Origin: CAZQXD01 sp964597315
GTDB taxonomy: Bacteria > Pseudomonadota > Gammaproteobacteria > Competibacterales > Competibacteraceae
Reading direction: 5' to 3'
Assembly: GCA_964597315.1 (NCBI GenBank)
Contig: CAZQXD010000007.1
Span: 40,663 to 104,662, forward strand
Length of the DNA: 64,000 nucleotides
The position numbers and the translations under genes were made by a program. The notes below the pieces were generated by a model. It was given only the letters and a program-made list of their open reading frames with translations. It was not told the DNA's origin and ran no database searches. The first letter of the stretch is position 1, and every line of letters starts with the position of its first letter. Below, in pieces: positions 1-4,680 of this stretch.

Positions 1-13
1 TCCGGCAGTGAAG
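1..13 (-). CRISPR. First repeat (partial) of a type I-F CRISPR array, running out of the window
   Basis: Read on the minus strand, the left edge of the window is CTTCACTGCCGGA. This matches the first 13 nt of the type I-F repeat family (GTTCACTGCCGnnTAGGCAG...), differing only at the first base. It follows an AT-rich leader directly downstream of cas6f, which is the expected place for an I-F array. Only 13 of the expected 28 nt lie inside the window, so neither the full repeat nor any spacer can be read. The array would be transcribed in the same direction as the cas genes. Confidence 0.8.
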
Positions 14-18
14 TAGAG

Positions 19-47
19 ATAATACCGAAAAACATCCAATTTTTCAA
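19..47 (-). promoter_or_regulatory. Promoter of the CRISPR array
   Basis: On the minus strand a -35 TTGAAA (47-42) and a -10 TATTAT (24-19) are separated by exactly 17 bp. Transcription would start about 7 nt further on, at the first base of the repeat. This is a near-consensus sigma70 promoter in the position expected for pre-crRNA transcription. Confidence 0.7.
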
Positions 48-96
48 AGAACTTACCGTATTTATACCGCTTTAACCCAAAATTTTAGCCCATTTT

Positions 97-109
97 TAAC
101 CCATTGATT
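97..109 (-). promoter_or_regulatory. IHF-binding site in the CRISPR leader
   Basis: The minus strand reads AATCAATGGGTTA, a full match to the IHF consensus WATCAANNNNTTR. IHF bending of the leader is known to direct spacer integration in type I-E and I-F systems. The site lies about 85-95 bp from the first repeat. The match is seen; the role is inferred from the family. Confidence 0.6.
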
Positions 110-238
110 CTTATGGGCTAAAAAAAGCCCGAAAAAAAAGGGTCAAAACGTCGGGGTAGGACCCTGCCTCAGGGTGCGGCCACCGTCCTGGCTAACCGCA
201 CCCTATTCGACAGGGTGCATCCCGTCGGCACAGCCTAT

Positions 239-805
239 CTAAAACCAGGGCACGGTCGCCTCCGGGCTGAGACCATAGGCGCTGAACTCGCCCCGCACCG
301 GCTGCTCTTGAACCGGTAAATGCTCGATAAACAACCGAAACGGCTGTCCCGTGCTTTGGCTTCTGAGGGTGACAAAGGGCAGATTGAGCCGTTCACCCGC
401 CGTATCCGGTATCGCCTCGCAAGCGGCGTCTAGGGTGATGCCCCGACGTTGCATCAAACGACGGCGCAGGCGCTCGGGACTGCTCTTGGCCTGTACCCGC
501 CGCACCACCCGATGGGCGGTATCGCCGGGCACGGGGGTAATCTCCCCAACCGCCGTATGGTCCCGCATCCCCAACAACCAATTCAGGGACGCCAACCGCC
601 CCAGCGCCTCGGCGGAGCCGTGTAACCGTAAGCAGTCATCCAAGGACGGCGCCTTTGGCCGCACCTTCGGAAAACTGACGCCGATGTTTCCCTCACCCTG
701 CTGAACCAAGGCCCGGTGCAGCTTGCTGAACAAGGCGCTCATCAACAAGGGGGTGGAAAACTCCGGGTCCGGCAACAACCGGATATCCAGATAATGGTCC
801 GTCAT
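239..805 (-). CDS. csy4: Cas6f/Csy4 CRISPR RNA endoribonuclease
   Basis: Cas6f cuts pre-crRNA at the base of the repeat hairpin and stays bound to the 3' stem-loop of the crRNA as a Cascade subunit. The 188-residue product has the usual length. The N-terminal LFSKLHRALV carries the catalytic histidine (His30, equivalent to His29 in Pseudomonas). The C-terminal FVTLRSQSTGQPFRLFI matches the conserved Ser/Thr loop and last strand of the family. It is the last gene of csy1-csy4, 3 bp after the csy3 stop, with an AAGGA ribosome binding site inside the end of csy3. The same enzyme should also process the small two-repeat element at 4580-4659. Confidence 0.95.
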   Translation of the reverse strand: MTDHYLDIRLLPDPEFSTPLLMSALFSKLHRALVQQGEGNIGVSFPKVRPKAPSLDDCLRLHGSAEALGRLASLNWLLGMRDHTAVGEITPVPGDTAHRVVRRVQAKSSPERLRRRLMQRRGITLDAACEAIPDTAGERLNLPFVTLRSQSTGQPFRLFIEHLPVQEQPVRGEFSAYGLSPEATVPWF

Positions 806-808
806 GGC

Positions 809-1852
809 TCAGGCGTCCTTTTCGCCGAACACCCCACCCCGGATCAACGTGGCCATCAAATAATGCTGCTGGTCCGGCGCGGGCGTCTTGTCGCGGATAA
901 CCCACCCGTCCAGCAAACTATAGAAATCCGCTTTCTGCTTGGGCTGGCGATACGCCTTGCCTTGAGAGGTGACCGACCCATAAGGCTCCACCGCGATGGG
1001 ACCCAGAAAATCGCCGTTCTCGTCGGGATACCAAGTATCAATGGTGCGCAAGGCATTGCCGATCTTCTGGGAATGCATCGCCGCCGTGGACCCCACCGTG
1101 TACAACGTCTTGCTTTTCTGGCCCTTGCTGCCCCCTTTGTCCAGAATCAGCTCCTGGGACGGAAATACCTCCTGACCATCACCGATTCGCACATAAGCGA
1201 TCACCTCCAGCAAGGCAAAGCTGTCTCCCGACAAGCCCTGCTCGATCACCTGGGCCAGCTCATCAATAGCGGCTTTCGCCTGATCCGGGACGTCAAAATG
1301 CCGCAACGGCAAGGCCAGGGCATCGAACACCCAAGTCTGCGCCGCATCGCCCCCCCGTAACTGCCGGACCTGAACCTGAATCTGCTCGGCGCCCATCCGG
1401 TTGCGCCACAAAAACCGGCCATTGGCCAGATTGACGGCATAGCGCCGGGCTAGCTCCCCGAAACCCTGGCCTTCGGCATAGGCGCTCACAGTACTCTGCA
1501 ACTTGGCCTGATAATCGGCATTGTTGCAGGCCGAGGGCGTGCCCGCCCCACCCAGCACCCGCAGGGTAAAGCGCAGCCGCAGCGTATCCGCATCCATGGG
1601 CAGGGTAGCCACATCCACCGTTTGCAGATTGGGGTTTTCGATGGACGCATCCAGCTTGGCCGGGTCTTGGTCCTTGGTTTTCAGCCGGTTGGAGATGGTC
1701 CCCCGCACCGATTTCTCCCGGACCTGAACCCCGGACCAGCGGTGGCCGTTGTCCAGATCGGCCCAGTTACCGGCGCTGAACAGTCCATCTGAGGTATCCA
1801 GCTTGCGCTCGAACGCCAGAACGGAGGCGGTTTTCAATTCATTCTTGGCCAT
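809..1852 (-). CDS. csy3: Cas7f/Csy3, Cascade backbone subunit
   Basis: Csy3 polymerises along the crRNA spacer, each copy covering six nucleotides and kinking every sixth base out of the guide-target duplex. The 347-residue protein begins with MAKNELKTASVLAFERKL and includes NWADLDNGHRW and LFSAGNW near the start, typical of Csy3. The start is set by an AAGGAG site about 10 nt upstream. It lies between csy2 (12 bp gap) and csy4 (3 bp gap) in one operon. The six-base periodicity matters here because the nearby self-target at 4522-4545 mismatches its guide mostly at those positions. Confidence 0.95.
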   Translation of the reverse strand: MAKNELKTASVLAFERKLDTSDGLFSAGNWADLDNGHRWSGVQVREKSVRGTISNRLKTKDQDPAKLDASIENPNLQTVDVATLPMDADTLRLRFTLRVLGGAGTPSACNNADYQAKLQSTVSAYAEGQGFGELARRYAVNLANGRFLWRNRMGAEQIQVQVRQLRGGDAAQTWVFDALALPLRHFDVPDQAKAAIDELAQVIEQGLSGDSFALLEVIAYVRIGDGQEVFPSQELILDKGGSKGQKSKTLYTVGSTAAMHSQKIGNALRTIDTWYPDENGDFLGPIAVEPYGSVTSQGKAYRQPKQKADFYSLLDGWVIRDKTPAPDQQHYLMATLIRGGVFGEKDA

Positions 1853-1864
1853 AGTGCAGACTCC

Positions 1865-2845
1865 TTATGCAACAACATTGGTGGGGGGAATATAATCGTT
1901 TGTACAGCAATACAGCCCCAACTCTGGCTGGGCGTCGTAACGCCACAACAAGTGCGAGAGCTGGTCGATACGGTGGGGGCTGATCCATTCCCCCAGGGAA
2001 TAAAGGCTTTCCACGAAACAAAACGGGGTGGCGCTGTCCCGAGCATTGGCCACCTGGCCCGGTTCATACAGGGGCGAGATGGCCTGATAGCCCACCGGAA
2101 TCGGCGCCAGCCAGCCGGGTTTACGGCGCGCCCGCCACTCGGCCTTGTCTGCATCATCAGGGTCCGGGGTGGGTTCCATATTGAGGCGGGACAAATCCAA
2201 CAGGGCATCCAGAGCCGTGGCTGTCGGGTCCGGCTGTTGGGCCTGCATGTCGGCCAACCGGCGTTCCAGCACATCCTGTCGGCTGACCAAGGCAAAGCCG
2301 GGCAACAGCCGGTAACGCAGCCCGGCGAAATGCGCCCCGAGGCTTTCCTGGTCATCGGGCAGCGAATTCCAATCCGGGCTGATTCGTAGGTTCTGGGACT
2401 CTTTTTCCCCATAGACCCGGGGCAGCACACTGCCCCCCGCCAGGCGCATGGCCTGAGCCTGGTCCAGGGCATCCCAGGCAAACTGCCCGCCTTCGGCCTC
2501 ATCCAGATAGCCGTGGGTCTGGATCAGCAGGCTAACCTCCATATGGGCGCGGCCCTCCTCCACAAAGGACGGTGGCTTCTCATTTTTATCCACCGGATTG
2601 CGGGTGAGGCAAAACACTTGGGTGCGCTTGCCCGGCGGCTGAAACACCTGGGGATCGAAGCGGTGGCAGATGATGCCCACCCCATCCAGGGTGATGTCAT
2701 ACTGCGCGGCCAGCCGTCGGCCCAGGGCATGGACGAAACCCACAAACGCCGTGGGCGATGGAAACCCCCAGGTCAGGGGACCGGAAATGGCGTTGGCGTT
2801 CTGGACCCGCAACCGAGGCAATACCAGCAGTCCTTGATTATCCAT
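1865..2845 (-). CDS. csy2: Cas5f/Csy2, Cascade 5'-handle subunit
   Basis: Csy2 pairs with Csy1 at the foot of the I-F Cascade, capping the 5' handle of the crRNA. The start chosen (ATG ending at 2845) gives 326 residues beginning MDNQGLLVLPRLRVQNANAI, a strong match to Csy2 N termini (LP-L-V-NANAISGPLTWGFPS). The frame stays open further upstream, but that part overlaps csy1 and lacks family similarity. The start overlaps the csy1 stop by 8 bp, suggesting translational coupling. No truncation is visible. Confidence 0.93.
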   Translation of the reverse strand: MDNQGLLVLPRLRVQNANAISGPLTWGFPSPTAFVGFVHALGRRLAAQYDITLDGVGIICHRFDPQVFQPPGKRTQVFCLTRNPVDKNEKPPSFVEEGRAHMEVSLLIQTHGYLDEAEGGQFAWDALDQAQAMRLAGGSVLPRVYGEKESQNLRISPDWNSLPDDQESLGAHFAGLRYRLLPGFALVSRQDVLERRLADMQAQQPDPTATALDALLDLSRLNMEPTPDPDDADKAEWRARRKPGWLAPIPVGYQAISPLYEPGQVANARDSATPFCFVESLYSLGEWISPHRIDQLSHLLWRYDAQPELGLYCCTNDYIPPTNVVA

Positions 2846-4163
2846 AACTGACCAGTCCTTCTCTGAGTAGATCAAACTCCTTGTCCAGCCCGCTTTTCCA
2901 CTCGCTGTGTTCCGGCTGTCCCACGGGCAGCTTGTCGTGTTGCAGCGCCCGGTTGAGCCAGTGGCCGAACCGGTCACAGACCTCGGCCCGCCAATCCCGG
3001 GCCTGGCGTTGCTGGGCAAAGTCCGGGTCCAGTTCTGCCCGTTTGGGGTCTAGCCAGTACTGCTCAATGAGATCCAAACGGCAATCCGGCCCGGCGCTCC
3101 AACCCGGGGGCAGGGCTTGCAACTGGGCGGTGAACAGCAACAGCTCATCGACGATGCGCCCGACCAGCTCGGCGCGGGTGTTGCGGATATGGATATTGTT
3201 GATGTCCTTGCCACTGACGGAGACCAGGAACGTTTTCAAAATCCGGGTGAGATCCCCCACGGCCTGGCGGCGGGGAAAGGCCCGCTTGAAAACGGTCTGC
3301 ACCCTCAGTGGCGGGCGCACCGGATCGGAGCGCCAGACCGGGGGCAGCGAGGCCAGAAGCCAGTTTTCTCCGTGACGCTCGCTGTTGAGCTGGCTGACGT
3401 TCTGGTGTTTGGTGCCACCGTAGTTCTGTACCGCAAGGTTGAGATATTCCCGGTAGCCGACTGTATAGGGCTTGGAAGCGCGGCGGGCCGCGCGGGCCGC
3501 CTTGGCCTCATCACCGAACCGGTCTTCGGTGATTCTGCCATGCACCCCATGGACCAAACTGGATGGGAACAAGGGGGCCAGGAGATGATAACCGCCGTCT
3601 TTGAGCGGAAAATAAAGCTGCTTGGCCAAGCTGCTGGAGATGGTGGGTGTATCGTTTTGGGCGATGGCGGCCATGGTTTTTGCCCACCGCGCCCCTCGCG
3701 CTGGATCATCGGATAACGCGGCGATCAACACCGGATCGGCGGCCCTGGCCCGCTCCAGCAAGGTCTTATCTTGGTACACCAGCTTGAGGAACTTATAGGC
3801 GTCCAGGTAGGCGGCATTTTTTACGGCATCGACAACACGTTCATCGCCCAGAGTATGTGTGCCAACCAGTCGTTGCAGGGCAGGAGCGGCCACACCTGGC
3901 TCATAAAGAATTTCAGTAGCACGGGTATTGATTTTAGGGTGGATGTACTTGACGGCGTGGGTGACCAGTTGCAGCTTACTGGCCCGGTTCGCCACACCCT
4001 CTAGCCAATCATCCCACTGATGCTTGAGTTGAAGCGTTCTGATCTGCTCCGTGTCGTCGGCCTTGACCTTCTCCAGTTTGGCGTCCAGTTGCTGCTGGAT
4101 ATATGCCCGGATCATCTGCCTGAGTTCCGCGACAGATGCCGGGTTCGGTGTTTCCTCGACCAT
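2838..4163 (-). CDS. csy1: Cas8f/Csy1, Cascade large subunit and PAM reader
   Basis: Csy1 recognises the CC/GG PAM of the target and binds the crRNA handle together with Csy2. The start MVEETPNPASVAELRQMI is chosen because an AAAGGAG ribosome binding site lies about 10 nt upstream; a start 11 codons earlier has none. The 441-residue product has the normal family length and ends in FDLLREGLVSYG. It is the first gene of csy1-csy4, separated from cas2-3 by about 515 bp containing a tRNA-like gene and a two-repeat mini-array. That gap is far larger than the other intergenic distances in this locus. Confidence 0.92.
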   Translation of the reverse strand: MVEETPNPASVAELRQMIRAYIQQQLDAKLEKVKADDTEQIRTLQLKHQWDDWLEGVANRASKLQLVTHAVKYIHPKINTRATEILYEPGVAAPALQRLVGTHTLGDERVVDAVKNAAYLDAYKFLKLVYQDKTLLERARAADPVLIAALSDDPARGARWAKTMAAIAQNDTPTISSSLAKQLYFPLKDGGYHLLAPLFPSSLVHGVHGRITEDRFGDEAKAARAARRASKPYTVGYREYLNLAVQNYGGTKHQNVSQLNSERHGENWLLASLPPVWRSDPVRPPLRVQTVFKRAFPRRQAVGDLTRILKTFLVSVSGKDINNIHIRNTRAELVGRIVDELLLFTAQLQALPPGWSAGPDCRLDLIEQYWLDPKRAELDPDFAQQRQARDWRAEVCDRFGHWLNRALQHDKLPVGQPEHSEWKSGLDKEFDLLREGLVSYG

Positions 4164-4344
4164 GAAAACTAGCTCCTTTGCGATAGTCAGCGACAACTCA
4201 GGCCATTACATGCCAGCGCATCAAACGATCCCGACTGGTCAGCGTTACTCTACAAACGATGACAAATTGGGCCTGATTTGCTAACGTGCAAGAACACTTT
4301 GGAGTCACTGATTACTCGCGGTGGTGACAAGGTGAATCCAATAA

Positions 4345-4420
4345 TGAAGACGCGACCGAGATTCGAACTCGGGTACGGAGAATTGCGAGCCCCCCTGCCT
4401 GACCGCTCGGCCATCGCGTC
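4345..4420 (-). tRNA. tRNA-Cys-like gene with an abnormal anticodon arm (possible guarded RNA)
   Basis: The minus strand folds as a tRNA of 76 nt. A perfect 7-bp acceptor stem pairs GACGCGA with TCGCGTC. A D arm pairs GCC with GGC around GAGCGGTCA, a perfect 5-bp T stem pairs CCGAG with CTCGG around TTCGAAT, and the discriminator is U73. The short variable loop, D-arm sequence and U73 resemble bacterial tRNA-Cys. The anticodon arm is odd: six G pair with TTCTCC through three G-U pairs, leaving the loop CTCGCAA. That gives CGC (Ala GCG codons), or a GCA Cys anticodon in a loop expanded by one or two bases. The 3' end is TTCA rather than TCCA. It could be a functional odd tRNA, a decayed tRNA, or a tRNA-like toxin held off by the adjacent mini-array. 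Confidence 0.7.
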
Positions 4421-4439
4421 ACCCGTCTCATCCTTGAAT

Positions 4440-4470
4440 AACCCCGTCTGTTGGCGCAGATGGGGTTTTT
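4440..4470 (+). terminator. Hairpin with T-run in the cas2-3/csy1 gap
   Basis: AACCCC-G-TCTG at 4440-4450 pairs with CAGA-T-GGGGTT at 4457-4467 across a six-base loop, interrupted by one mismatch, and is followed by T to 4470. As a terminator it would act on plus-strand transcripts. In the minus-strand transcript that runs to the tRNA-like gene, the same hairpin lies in the 5' leader, about 20 nt before the mature 5' end, preceded by A-rich sequence. Which direction it serves is not clear. Confidence 0.55.
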
Positions 4471-4519
4471 GTATATCCATTGGTGCGCCATGATAGCGAT
4501 GTTCATTCAAAACATCAAT

Positions 4520-4545
4520 CCATTGAACTTACATTTTTATGTTAT
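4520..4545 (+). promoter_or_regulatory. Partial protospacer with CC PAM for the mini-array guide
   Basis: CC at 4520-4521 is the type I-F PAM. The 24 bases that follow (4522-4545) match the mini-array spacer (4608-4631) at 18 of 24 positions in the same orientation. Mismatches are at positions 6, 12, 15, 18, 19 and 24. The seed is perfect apart from position 6. Positions 6, 12, 18 and 24 are those flipped out by Csy3 and not read. Such a site should be bound by Cascade and, being imperfect in its distal half, might be held rather than cleaved, as described for CreTA and autorepressing guides. Confidence 0.85.
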
Positions 4546-4569
4546 ACAGATTAAATACAAAACAAAGTA
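4541..4569 (-). promoter_or_regulatory. Candidate minus-strand promoter covered by the protospacer
   Basis: The minus strand is very AT-rich here. TATAAC at 4546-4541 is a good -10, with only a poor -35 (TACTTT at 17 bp). An alternative is TTGTTT with CATAAA at 18 bp. Either would start transcription near 4530-4535 and read towards the tRNA-like gene and csy1-csy4. The protospacer overlaps the -10 and start region. The promoter assignment is tentative. Confidence 0.4.
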
Positions 4570-4573
4570 TAGA
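4568..4573 (+). promoter_or_regulatory. -10 element of the mini-array promoter
   Basis: TATAGA ends 7 nt before the first base of the mini-array repeat at 4580, so a transcript would begin at the repeat, just as in the main array at the left edge of the window. The -35 at 17 bp spacing (TACAGA) is weak. The weak -35 lowers confidence. Confidence 0.45.
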
Positions 4574-4579
4574 CTGTCC

Positions 4580-4659
4580 CTGCACTGCCGTGCAGGTAGC
4601 TCAGAAAATTGACCTTACCTTATTGGGTTACATCCACTGCCGAATAGGCAGCCAAGAGC
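4580..4659 (+). CRISPR. Two-repeat, one-spacer type I-F mini-array (CreA-like guide RNA)
   Basis: Two 28-nt type I-F repeats lie at 4580-4607 and 4632-4659 on the plus strand, opposite to the cas genes. The first reads CTGCACTGCCGTGCAGGTAG then handle CTCAGAAA. The second reads ATCCACTGCCGAATAGGCAG then CCAAGAGC. Both keep the Cas6f hairpin: CTGCC pairs with GGTAG through one G-U in the first and perfectly with GGCAG in the second. Substitutions are at repeat ends and loop. The single spacer, 4608-4631, is 24 nt against the usual 32. Processing would give a crRNA with handle CTCAGAAA, the 24-nt guide and a 3' hairpin. The guide partly matches a PAM-flanked site 62 bp upstream, the layout of CreA antitoxin RNAs or cas autorepressor guides rather than of an immunity array. 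Confidence 0.88.
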
Positions 4660-4680
4660 CGGTGAGGGACACACCGGCTC
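4656..4680. terminator. Perfect 9-bp inverted repeat at the cas2-3 / mini-array junction
   Basis: GAGCCGGTG (4656-4664) and CACCGGCTC (4672-4680) form a perfect stem with a 7-nt loop. It overlaps the last bases of the second mini-array repeat and the cas2-3 stop codon. There is no T-run on either strand, so intrinsic termination is uncertain. It may end both the cas1-cas2-3 transcript and the mini-array transcript, which converge here. Confidence 0.45.

Larger units (their letters stand above)
14..238 (-). promoter_or_regulatory. CRISPR leader between cas6f and the array
   Basis: This is an AT-rich, non-coding stretch between the cas6f stop and the first repeat. It has poly-T tracts on the minus strand (one of eight T and one of about seven T), an IHF-type site and a promoter next to the repeat. 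It also has inverted repeats: TAGCCCAT at 86-93 with its complement at 113-120, AGGGTGCGG at 171-179 with its complement at 196-204, and GCACCCT with AGGGTGC around 198-218. The GC-rich pairs nearest cas6f may end cas operon transcription, but no classic stem plus T-run is clear. Confidence 0.7.

Noticed and set aside
101..107. CC followed by ATTGA in the array leader as a second target of the mini-array guide
   Set aside because: Only the first five spacer bases match and the following positions 6-8 all mismatch; the bases belong to the IHF site.
171..218. Inverted repeats GCACCCT/AGGGTGC as extra CRISPR repeats or a terminator
   Set aside because: No resemblance to the I-F repeat and no T-run directly after the stems.
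4278..4493. Plus-strand open frame with a translation containing MKTRPRFELGYGELRAP
   Set aside because: This is the antisense of the tRNA-like gene; such RPRFELG translations are a known artefact of tRNA antisense frames.
4250..4510. Minus-strand open frame starting MNEHRYHGAPMDIQKP as a protein toxin
   Set aside because: It runs straight through the tRNA-like fold, lacks a ribosome binding site and has no protein-like character; the RNA explains the sequence better.
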